A stretch of 64,000 nt of DNA. Source: Kovacikia minuta CCNUW1. GTDB taxonomy: Bacteria; Cyanobacteriota; Cyanobacteriia; Leptolyngbyales; Leptolyngbyaceae. The notes beneath the pieces were generated by a model. That model worked only from the letters and a program-made list of their open reading frames with translations. It was not told where the DNA came from and did not search any database. The stretch is from assembly GCF_020091585.1 (NCBI RefSeq), contig NZ_CP083582.1:6706536-6770535 (forward strand), in the 5' to 3' direction. Position numbers and translations under genes: made by a program. Positions 56,809 to 64,000 of this stretch are shown piece after piece (the stretch's first letter is position 1; every line of letters begins with the position of its first letter).

Positions 56809-57122
56809 GACTTTCGCTTGGTTTTCGGTGAGGCTGATGCTGCCAAGGATGCTTTTGAGTTGCCGACTTCGTCCGCTGCTAGGACCGCTTGCCCTTGTGA
56901 TAAAAAATTACCGATTTCTGGACTGACCTGCTCCAGGACATGTCCTCTTACTGCCGCTTCGATGCCTTCAAGGGTGGTTAATTGCTCTGGGGCAGTTTCA
57001 TCGTAGAGCAATGCCGCTATCGCACGAGCGTGAGCTTGAATTTGTTGAAGTTTCTCAGCATCCATCGTCGGCATCCTTGGGAAATAGTAGGGGGTCCCTT
57101 CAGCATAATCGAGTCTTCCCAA
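56805..57122 (-). CDS. ISKra4-like transposase, N-terminal part
   Basis: 105 residues: MPTMDAEKLQQIQAHARAIAALLYDE, AVRGHVLEQVSPEIGNF. Starts may be ATG 57074 or 57065. Overlaps the catalytic frame by 4 bp; probably one fused product via frameshifting. Confidence 0.7.
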   Translation of the reverse strand: MGRLDYAEGTPYYFPRMPTMDAEKLQQIQAHARAIAALLYDETAPEQLTTLEGIEAAVRGHVLEQVSPEIGNFLSQGQAVLAADEVGNSKASLAASASPKTKRKS

Positions 57123-58983
57123 TTCGCTGCCTAAGTATTCCTACTCATTGCATAACTGGGATGCACCCCTTGGTTGGATGTTGAACTTGGAAGGGGGCTG
57201 CAAGTTCCAGCCGTACTGACTGGATTCTATGAGGCAAAAACTTTAGAACTGAGAGATGGTATTGGTGATTACGTAAAAAATGTCAAAAGTGGTCCCACTT
57301 ATTATGCTAAAAATTATTCGGAAATCTTAGAAATTCTTAGAAATCCATTGCAAAACTTGTTGTCTTTAGAAGCCAGACTTAGGGGCAGCAACAGCCATAT
57401 AGCAAGGAGACCTCGTTCTGATGTGCGCGAAGACGGGAAGTGGACAATTCATCGAATTTTGGCTCGTCAAGCTCCAGGTGAGTGTGATCCATACAACATC
57501 ACAGACAAGTATTTCGAGTTCAACCGAGCAGATAGAAGCGAACAATTGCTTCATGCGATACGAGACGCTGTTGTAGTTTATATCGATTGGATTTTGAGCA
57601 ACCAATCCTACTCTTGGGAAATATTCACCTATGTTCCAGACAAAAGGACAACACAGCCTGCGAATAAAATGGGGGAGTTGTTCAACCTTATTTCCACTCA
57701 AATTTGGCAAAGAGCACCTTATCTAGCTTGTCTCAACATATTTGAATGGAGTGACGAGGTTAGCTCATCTACCCGTAGACAACCTACAGCAGAGGAGCGG
57801 CGTAAGTTTGTGGGCAGCAACCTGAGCCTCCGGCATGACGTGGATGTTAGAGGCAAAAATGTCATAATATTAGATGATCAATACACTACTGGAGCTACCG
57901 CAGATGCTCTGATTGAGCAGTTACGAGCTAGAGGAGCGCAAAATGTTCTCTTCATGGCGCTATTTCATCTCGTTTCCCCCGTCAACAGCAGTAAACTGTG
58001 CCCAAGATGTTTAGCTAATGGACTAACAAAGCAATTACAGGTAAAAATTAAGCGTAATGACGGTTCAAAGTTCTACTCCTGTGTTCCACCTCAATATCGT
58101 GGTGACGGATGCGGTTATACGGAGAATATAGGATGAAATGTGTTTGTGAAGTAAGCTCTGTGATTCTTGTTCTTTCCCAACTGAAAGGGATCGGCGCAGC
58201 TTTTATTAAGAAAAATCTCAGTTCTATACGGCAGAAACATCGTTGGGCAAGCCCAACCACTGAAAAGAGTATTGAAAACTTTTTAGCTTTGACTAACAAG
58301 AAATATTCATCTTTAGAAATTCAAGAGGCTGTTTCAAAAGCCGAAGATATTTTGACTGAATGTGAGTCCAATCAAATTGGATTCATGTCTATTGTTGATG
58401 AGGATTATCCTCGAGAACTGCTTGAAATTAAAGATCCTCCCCCTGTACTTTTCTTTGTTGGGAACCTGTCTCTGCTCAAGATAGATGCTGTAACAGTTAT
58501 TGGAACAAGAAAACCTAATGACAATGGAAAAATAATAGCTGAAAGAGTTGGAAAATATTTTGCTTCAAAAGGGTGGGCAATTTGCAACGGTTTAGCTGAT
58601 GGTATAGATACATTTTCGATCTTAGCTCAAGAGAAGTTTTGTTTTGCAAAGGTTATTGGGGTAGTGGGTAGTGGGCTATCTAGTACTGCCCTCCGTTCAT
58701 TGCCCAAGCAATCTGTTGCAAATATTGATCATATCCTTCATGGCGAAGGGCTTGTGCTGTCCGAAATGCCTCCTTCAAAAAAACAGGATACCTTTTCGGT
58801 AGTCAAGTCTTGTCGAATTCAAGCAGGGATCGGAAAAGGAATAATTCTTATCCAAAGTTCTCTAGACGGAGGATCGAAATTTACGGTCAAAGCTGCTGTT
58901 GATTCCAGAAGACCTCTAGGTGTTATCTGTCCTGTAAAGTCAGATATAAATAGAGAAGATTATGCTGCTAATAGAAGGATAAC

Positions 58984-60158
58984 TCAGATCTTGCACCTTT
59001 CCCAGTAAGCTGGGTCAGGCAATGATTTGAGCGTAATTTCAAAGCCATATTGTGCGGCAATATCTGTGCTCCTTCGGATCTGTTTAAGTAATTGAAACCA
59101 GACAATCGAGGGCAATAACGTTTCAACTGCCAAGCGACTGGCAATCTTCCAGTCCAGTACAGACGGAAGTGACCATTGATCTATCCAATGCGCCAACAAG
59201 TAAGCAATCAGCGACAAAATCAACCAACGATACACGCCTAACTGGGTGCTTTGACCAAAGCAATGCAAACCAAACTGATGCTTGGCAGTTTTGAAAAAGC
59301 CTTCAATTGCCCAACGCTTGCGCCCCAACTGGACGAGATACGCCCCAGAATACGGATAGGTGGAGGCGACAAATCGTAATTCTCGTTTGTTATCCGCTCG
59401 CTTCAGCCAAAACCAGGAGACAGTGAGGGGATAGTCGATGTCCTTGAGAACCACCTGGAGACCCCGCTTCGCGTGCCGGTAAAGGTCTTTGAGGCGGCGA
59501 CCATCTTGCAGGGTGCGATTGCTCCTGAGACCCACGACTAACCGCCAAGAGCGCTGGCGAACGGCATTGAGAAACTCAACGGTGCCAAACTCGGTATCGG
59601 CTTGCACCAGCACCACTCGCCCCTTGAGCAGGGACTGGGGCACCGTTGCCAACAACTTGCACCCCAACTGAGCCGGACTAGCATAGCCCTTGCCTCGCCA
59701 AACCCGAAAGCTCCAGGGCACTCGCCACTCCCCACGACCAGGTAGAGGACAACCAGGTGCAGACCTCGTTTACCATTCAAAAAGCGCACCCAGGGTCGGG
59801 GTGATCGGGATCTGAGGTTGGTGTACTCAACTGCCGAAACTTGCCACTTTTTTCTAAGGTTGTTAAGTCAATCAAAATCCGGATCGGTATTTTGGCATGA
59901 GGCAGATGAGTGGCAATCTGCTGCAAAATCGCCCTGTCGAGTGGTGCGAATCACCTGTCGAGTAGACCAACGATAGTGGTTGAGAAAACGACTTAACGCA
60001 CTGGCGGATTTGACACAGGTATGGGCGGGTAAAGCATGACCTTGAGCGTCTAAGAACAGCCCCAATAGAGCCTTGAGACTAGCTTTTTGATCGGCACTGG
60101 GCATCAAGCAGAGAAGGCTATACACTAATGCTTGGGCGTGTTGAAGAATGGTTTCCAT
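58984..60158 (-). pseudogene. IS4-like transposase with two frameshifts
   Basis: Segment 1 (from 60158): METILQHAQALVYSLLCLMP, SALSRFLNHYRWSTRQVIRTTRQ; an extra G near 59934 breaks it. Segment 2: AILQQIATHLPHAKIPIRIL, then FLNGKRGLHLVVLYLVVGSGE; one missing G near 59730. Segment 3: VPWSFRVWRGKGYASPAQL, LVQADTEFGTVEFL (Asp), RKRWAIEGFFKTAKHQFGL (Glu), ending 58984. Both indels are in G-runs. The stop codon lies in the flanking duplication. Confidence 0.8.
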
Positions 60159-60241
60159 GACCGTCTTCTGATTTTTTTTACTACGCCCTTTCTTTCAGAT
60201 TTTGTCTCTTTTGGCAACCCTTATTGAGACTGGTGCAAGAT
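58988..60241 (-). mobile_element. IS4-like insertion sequence with ATCTTGCACC ends
   Basis: Perfect 10-bp inverted repeats ATCTTGCACC (58988-58997) and GGTGCAAGAT (60232-60241). Target duplication CTCAG at 58983-58987 and 60242-60246. One transposase gene on the minus strand, frameshifted. The MITE at 42549-42660 has the same ends. Confidence 0.9.
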
Positions 60242-60289
60242 CTCAGCCATTAAGGAACGGAAGCGTTCGTTAAGAAAAAAAGAAACACT

Positions 60290-60508
60290 AAAGTTGAGAG
60301 ACATAGCAGTGTTTTACAGTGAAGGCAATGCCCTGATAGCAAAGACCGATTTATCACTGGTGCGTCAGTGCCCGTATCTCAGCCTGGTTCTGGAAGGTGG
60401 CGATTAAGCTGTTGGTGAAGTGAGATCCACTATCCCGTTTAGGAGACTGTATGAGCAGCGCCATCCAGGTCAGGGCAGCTTTTCAACCATGCTAGGGAGG
60501 GTGAATCC
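60290..60508 (+). ncRNA. Candidate IS110 left-end bridge RNA region
   Basis: 219 bp between the DprA-like stop and the IS110 transposase start, with no reading frame. IS110-group elements carry a structured bridge (seek) RNA in the noncoding left end. Several short inverted segments are visible (GAAGGCAATGCCC; GAGATCCACTATCCCG region), but the target- and donor-binding loops were not resolved by eye. Confidence 0.4.
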
Positions 60509-61867
60509 ATGCCGTCATCACAGCCTGAACTCTCGATGATCAATCCGAATGCCGTAGGCATTGATCTGGGCGCGGACTACCATTGGGTGAGCGTTCCAGA
60601 GGGACGAGACAGTGAATGCGTTCGCCGCTTTGGGTGTTTTACCGCTGACCTATATGCGATGGCAGCGTGGCTCAAACAGTGTGGCATTGAGACCGTGGTA
60701 ATGGAAGCAACCGGAGTGGATTGGATTGCGGTATTTCAGATTCTCGAAACGCAAGGATTTGAAGTCAAGTTAGTCAATGCTCGACAGGGAAAAACCGTAC
60801 CGGGACGCAAAAGAGATGTGCTCGACTGTCAATGGTTGCGACAACTCCATAGCGATGGGTTACTAGCAGGCTCCTTCCGTCCTGATGACCAAATCTGTGT
60901 GCTGCGTAGCTACATTCGCCAGCGCGATACCTTGATCAAGAGTGCCAGCACTCACATTCAGCGGATGCAAAAAGCCTTGACTCAGATGAATGTACAACTG
61001 CACCGGGTGATTAGCGATATCAGCGGCACGACTGGACTTACAATCATTCGGGCGATTGTGTCTGGCGAACGAGACTTGCACAAACTCGCAGCACTCAAAG
61101 ATCGCCGCATTCATGCCAGTACGGATGAGATTGCGGCGGCATTGAATGGCGACTACCGCCCGGAACTGGTGTTTGTGCTGCATCAGGAATTACAACTCTA
61201 CGATGTCTTTGAGACCCAGATTGCCGCCTGTGATGCTGAAATTGAAGCGTGCCTCAATCAGTTTGCAGACCGCATTGAAGTTGCCACAAACCCCTTACCT
61301 GCTGCCAAACGACGTGGAAAAAAACAACCCGGAAATGCCCCAAGCTTTGATTTGCGAACGCATTTGTACCGCATCAGTGGCGTGGACTTCACTCAAATTG
61401 ATGGCTTTGGAGTCCTCACCGTCCTGACGCTGTTGTCTGAGTTGGGCTTAGACCCGTCAAAATTTCCCTCAGCTAAGCATTTTGCCTCTTGCTTAGGGCT
61501 GTGTCCAGGCAGCCGAATCACAGGCGGCAAGCGCAAGAGTTCGCAGACTCGCCAAGTGGCTAATCGCGTTGCAACGGCGCTACGAATGGCAGCACAGACC
61601 TTGGTGCGATCCCATTCTGCCTTGGGTGCATTTCATCGTCGGATGCAAGCGCGACTTGGCGCACCCAAAGCAATTACGGCAACGGCTCACAAACTCGCTC
61701 GCATCTTCTATCACCTGTGGACTTCCGGCGAGGCGTTTGTCGATCCAGGCATGGAAACTTATGAGCAGCAGGATCAAGAACGAGTGGTCAAGAACCTTAA
61801 GAAAAAGGCGCGGGCGCTCGGATTTGACCTTGTTGCCAAACCTGCTGCCCTGGAGTGTGTTTCTTAG
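60509..61867 (+). CDS. IS110-family transposase
   Basis: 452 residues from ATG 60509. RuvC-like DEDD N-terminus: VGIDLGADYHWVSVPEG (D), VVMEATGVDWIAV (E), KRDVLDCQWLRQL (D/D). C-terminal Tnp20: DGFGVLTVLTLLSELG, FASCLGLCPGSRITGGKRKSS with the conserved serine nucleophile region, RMAAQTLVRSHSALGAF. Frame intact. Upstream noncoding left end is large enough for a bridge RNA. Confidence 0.93.
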   Translation: MPSSQPELSMINPNAVGIDLGADYHWVSVPEGRDSECVRRFGCFTADLYAMAAWLKQCGIETVVMEATGVDWIAVFQILETQGFEVKLVNARQGKTVPGRKRDVLDCQWLRQLHSDGLLAGSFRPDDQICVLRSYIRQRDTLIKSASTHIQRMQKALTQMNVQLHRVISDISGTTGLTIIRAIVSGERDLHKLAALKDRRIHASTDEIAAALNGDYRPELVFVLHQELQLYDVFETQIAACDAEIEACLNQFADRIEVATNPLPAAKRRGKKQPGNAPSFDLRTHLYRISGVDFTQIDGFGVLTVLTLLSELGLDPSKFPSAKHFASCLGLCPGSRITGGKRKSSQTRQVANRVATALRMAAQTLVRSHSALGAFHRRMQARLGAPKAITATAHKLARIFYHLWTSGEAFVDPGMETYEQQDQERVVKNLKKKARALGFDLVAKPAALECVS

Positions 61868-61968
61868 GAGTTATCCTTCATCCTTAGATTTCTCCTCCCT
61901 CCTCCCTCCTTCCGTCCCTTCTGCCCTCTGCCTTTTTTATCCTTCATCCCTTATCCTTTATCCTTCCC

Positions 61969-62409
61969 ATGAACCCCGTCCTCTTCCACCTTGCCTTTCC
62001 TGTTCGCAACATTCCGCAGACTAAGGAGTTTTATGTCAACGGTTTGGGTTGCGAACCGGGGCGCGAAGGTCCCAGTTCATTGATTCTCAATTTGTACGGG
62101 CATCAGCTTGTTGCCCATATGACAGACGAACCGTTGATTCCTCAAAAAGGGATCTATCCCAGACATTTTGGGTTGATTTTTATACAGGAATCTGATTGGG
62201 AAGCCCTGTTAGAACGGGCACAGCAAAAGGGGCTTCAGTTCTATCAGCAGGCTAAATTACGCTTTCCAGGTCTACCACTGGAGCATCGGACTTTCTTTTT
62301 ACAAGACCCGTTTGAGAACTTTCTGGAGTTTAAGTTTTACCGTCATGCTGAAGCAATTTTTGGCAGTCAGGAATTCACTCAAATCGGCGATCGGGCAACG
62401 GTCAATTGA
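61969..62409 (+). CDS. VOC-family (glyoxalase/dioxygenase-like) protein
   Basis: 146 residues. FHLAFPVRNIPQTKEFYVNGLGCEPGREG, GHQLVAH, YPRHFGLIF, and FLQDPFENFLEFKFY: paired beta-alpha-beta-beta-beta units with metal-binding H (HLAF), H (RHFG) and E (LEFKFY). Likely metal-dependent lyase/dioxygenase; substrate unknown. The upstream 100 bp are CTTCATCC/TCCTCCC low-complexity repeats. Confidence 0.9.
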   Translation: MNPVLFHLAFPVRNIPQTKEFYVNGLGCEPGREGPSSLILNLYGHQLVAHMTDEPLIPQKGIYPRHFGLIFIQESDWEALLERAQQKGLQFYQQAKLRFPGLPLEHRTFFLQDPFENFLEFKFYRHAEAIFGSQEFTQIGDRATVN

Positions 62410-62638
62410 AAATTATGAATTATGAGTTTTGAGTTTTGAGTTCTGAGTTTTGGCGTTTCCTGGCCTGCTGAGGGATACCCCATAGTAATCCCAGATTAAT
62501 TTTCTTTGGCTGCCGAAATGAGGCGATCGTGGACTGTATCACACCCCAGGCCCAAATCATTTTGGCTTAACCAGGGTATGCATCGCGAGCGACGTTTGTC
62601 ATCCAATTGCCTACAGCCACAGATCAGGAGTCGTAATT

Positions 62639-62797
62639 ATGATTTTTGGATTGATTGTTATTTCCGTTGTAGCAATGATGCTTGTAACCGATGCACTGCC
62701 TAAACCCGGTAAAACGCCTGAAGAGGAAGTTGGGGAAGCAATTTCCAAGTATCTCAAGAACGTTAAGGAAGGTAAGGAAAAGGGCAAAGATAAGTGA
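62639..62797 (+). CDS. Small single-pass membrane protein
   Basis: 52 residues, ATG 62639 with CAGGAG 8 bp upstream. MIFGLIVISVVAMMLV is one membrane helix, followed by TDALPKPGKTPEEEVGEAI and a lysine-rich helix (KYLKNVKEGKEKGKDK). Good codon use and RBS support translation. A terminator hairpin follows at 62897. Family unknown; possibly a photosynthetic-complex or stress small protein (guess). Confidence 0.65.
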   Translation: MIFGLIVISVVAMMLVTDALPKPGKTPEEEVGEAISKYLKNVKEGKEKGKDK

Positions 62798-62896
62798 TTT
62801 AGCGAAAGGCAGAAGGCAAATGGCAGAAGGCAAATAACTGATATAGAGTCGTTTCAGCCGTTCAATCTGTCCTAGTCTTATCTGTAGCGCCATAGC

Positions 62897-62931
62897 AAAA
62901 TCCCTGGCTTTTCCAAAAAGCCGGGGATTTT
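62897..62931 (+). terminator. Rho-independent-like terminator
   Basis: AAAATCCCTGGCTTTT pairs with AAAGCCGGGGATTTT over a CCAA loop, followed by GTTTCTTG. Lies 100 bp after the small membrane protein gene. 62798-63079 otherwise holds ACACCTGTCACC and GGCAGAAGGCAAAT repeats and no gene. Confidence 0.7.
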
Positions 62932-63079
62932 GTTTCTTGAACAGGACTGAGAACCCTGGTTACTGCAACTGCTGCAAGATTGAAAAATCTCTTATTTATA
63001 ACCATCGCCACAAAGGTTAGGACATTGAATATTGCCGAAACTTCTGGTTGCTGGCTGTTTCTTCCCTAACACCTGTCAC

Positions 63080-63394
63080 CTAACACCTGTCACCTGTGAT
63101 GCCTGTGTAGTAATGCTGCTCGATCCATGCCCGCATGTCATCTTCAGAGTCAAGCGAGACAGATGTTTTCGTCAGCGGATCGAAGGCATGCCACCGCAGG
63201 TTGCCCCGGCGATCGCGCTCGTGCCAAACTTTCAGGTCGTTGTTCACGATCAACATTGCCAGCAAACCCCGCCAAAGTTTCTTCAGAAACGCTGCAATAG
63301 ACGTGGGTTTTCTAGAACGATTGAGAGTTGGATTGACCTGACCAATCCGCTGATTCAGTACTCCAGGGTGATGGAGTCGAATTGGAGCTTTCAT
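63080..63394 (-). CDS. Hypothetical protein
   Basis: 104 residues, MKAPIRLHHPGVLNQRIG..., basic first half, then LAMLIVNNDLKVWHERDRRGNLRW and FDPLTKTSVSLDSEDDMRAWIEQHYY. The second half has the look of a conserved small domain of cyanobacterial proteins, but I cannot name it. Upstream GGAGAAC on the minus strand supports the start. Region 63395-63703 holds GGTGGTAG and AAGGATAA heptamer-type repeats. Confidence 0.6.
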   Translation of the reverse strand: MKAPIRLHHPGVLNQRIGQVNPTLNRSRKPTSIAAFLKKLWRGLLAMLIVNNDLKVWHERDRRGNLRWHAFDPLTKTSVSLDSEDDMRAWIEQHYYTGITGDRC

Positions 63395-63703
63395 CGCGGT
63401 TCTCCTGTGTGTCCTTTATTTTTTGCTACCTCTTTACCCTACCGATTCCCCCAGGCTCAAACAAATCAAAGCTTTCATCGCTTCCATGAATAGAATTCAT
63501 ACAACCGGGGGACGCTGATTCATCGCTTTTCCATCAAGATGGGCAGAGGGATGAAGGGAATAGGTGGTAGGTGGTAGGTGGTAGGTGGTAGGAAAGGATA
63601 AAGGATGAAGGATAAAGGATAAAACAATTTCATCACCTCATCATCCAATCACCTCTCCCCTATCTCCCCCATTCCCTACTCCCCACTCCCCACTCCCTTC
63701 CCA

Positions 63704-64000
63704 ATGAACCTGTCTCAATTGCGATCGATGGTGGCAGTTGCTGATCGCGGCAACTTCAGCGAAGCGGCTCTGTTTCTGGGGCTGACGCAATCAAGTATCA
63801 GCCACGCGATCGCCGGGTTAGAAGAAGAGTTGGGCGTTCCCCTATTTCTCAGAGGTCGGCATGGGGCAACCCTGACTCCCGCCGGAGAGCGGATCGTGGA
63901 CTATGCGCGTCAGATCTTGCAGCTTTTGGAGCAAATGCAGCAGGAAGCGAATCTGCAAAAAAGCTTGAAGGGTGGACAGGTCAGGTTGGCAACAATTCAA
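63704..64000 (+). CDS. LysR-family transcriptional regulator, 3' end outside window
   Basis: First 99 residues only. MNLSQLRSMVAVADRGNFSEAALFLGLTQSSISHAIAGLEEELGVPLFLRG... is the winged HTH of LysR regulators, followed by TPAGERIVDYARQIL linker helix and the first strand of the effector domain (GGQVRLATIQ). Target and ligand unknown. The frame continues past the window end. Confidence 0.93.
   Translation, partial: MNLSQLRSMVAVADRGNFSEAALFLGLTQSSISHAIAGLEEELGVPLFLRGRHGATLTPAGERIVDYARQILQLLEQMQQEANLQKSLKGGQVRLATIQ

Larger units (their letters stand above)
55981..57169 (-). mobile_element. ISKra4-family-like insertion sequence
   Basis: Inverted repeats GGGTGCATCCCAGT (55981-55994) and complement (57155-57168). 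Target duplication TTGGTTGG at 55973-55980 and 57170-57177. ~1.19 kb, with two coupled transposase frames on the minus strand. Inserted in the HAD-PRTase gene. Confidence 0.9.
55629..58136 (+). pseudogene. HAD phosphatase - phosphoribosyltransferase fusion, split by ISKra4-like element
   Basis: Exons 55629-55980 and 57178-58136. N-terminal HAD domain: LLIDLDGTLTDTAD (nucleophile Asp), CIVLSDSHPR, KPNTIKTLNFL, YVLGDSWL. After the insertion: DVELGRGLQVPAVLTG, then a long helical region, PRTase signature VIILDDQYTTGATADALI, and a C-terminal zinc-ribbon (CPRCL...C...GCGY). Excision with one TTGGTTGG copy restores GDSWLDVELG in frame, ~437 residues. PRTase type is close to ComFC. The stop overlaps the DprA-like start (ATGA), an operon. 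AT-rich relative to flanks. Confidence 0.85.
58133..60273 (+). pseudogene. DprA/Smf-like (SLOG fold) protein, split near its 3' end by an IS
   Basis: From ATG 58133, overlapping the preceding stop. LSQLKGIGAAFIKKNL, DEDYPRELLEIKDPPPVLFFVGN, VTVIGTRKPNDNGKIIAERVGKYF, ICNGLADGIDTFSI, GVVGSGL and GIILIQSSLDGGSKFTVKAAVDSRRPLGVI are the DprA Rossmann-type motifs; ~285 residues before the IS. The IS (58988-60241) with CTCAG duplication separates RRITQ from PLRNGSVR and stop at 60271-60273. Only ~8 residues are cut off, so a nearly full-length protein (ending ...ILHLSQ) may still be made. Partner of the HAD-PRTase gene. Confidence 0.85.

Noticed and set aside
60300-60508. tRNA or tmRNA before the IS110 gene
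   Set aside because: No cloverleaf or TTCRA arm seen; the place fits the IS110 noncoding left end.

Overview
The window is cyanobacterial. It carries a phycoerythrin (PE) gene cluster, the cyanobacteriochrome kinase CcaS with its regulator CcaR, a SigC-type sigma factor, frequent GCGATCGC (HIP1-like) octamers and many short dispersed repeats of cyanobacterial type. PE with several PE-type rod linkers plus CcaS/CcaR points to a filamentous or unicellular green/red chromatic acclimator; the species cannot be told from the sequence.

Region 1 (1-15196) is a PE regulon: a HEAT-repeat bilin lyase (5' cut by the window edge), cpeB-cpeA, the lyase/chaperone pair cpeY-cpeZ, a frameshifted PE linker, a small CpcD-domain protein with an acidic tail, cpeS, a frameshifted cpeT, ccaR (reverse), cpeC-cpeD, the activator cpeR, an unusual linker with a coiled-coil tail, and ccaS. 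Two arrays of tandem 11-bp G-box-like units lie between ccaR and cpeC. Expected logic: CcaS senses green/red light and phosphorylates CcaR, CcaR binds the G-boxes and drives cpeC-cpeD-cpeR, and CpeR turns on cpeBA; CpeS/T/Y/Z attach phycoerythrobilin and the linkers assemble rods.

Region 2 (15.2-35.6 kb) is mainly housekeeping and signalling: sigC, tpiA, a DUF1400 hydrolase fused to a solute-binding domain, a 1970-residue Ser/Thr kinase-ATPase-GAF-histidine kinase whose coding sequence holds intergenic-type repeats and a 106-bp palindromic element in frame, an amino-acid permease, an HTH regulator, a holin-like protein, a lipoprotein, a frameshifted SGNH hydrolase, a Rad50-like ATPase and a DUF421 protein.

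Region 3 (35.6-46.2 kb) mixes accessory and chromosomal genes: an AT-rich restriction-modification cassette with a controller gene, an acetyltransferase, a 21-residue-repeat protein, an aldehyde dehydrogenase, a CDF transporter pseudogene hit by a MITE, a TerB-like/AAA+ ATPase and an Uma2 endonuclease.

Region 4 (46.2-61.9 kb) is a graveyard of nested mobile elements (IS5, IS4, IS630, IS3, a group II intron, an ISKra4-like element, an IS4-like element, IS110) around toxin-antitoxin and conflict genes. Three attC-like imperfect palindromes, each just downstream of an accessory gene and in the same relative orientation, suggest an integron-like gene-cassette history. A HAD-phosphoribosyltransferase plus DprA-like pair was inactivated by two insertions whose target duplications can still be read. 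Region 5 (61.9-64 kb) returns to ordinary genes (VOC protein, small membrane protein, partial LysR regulator).
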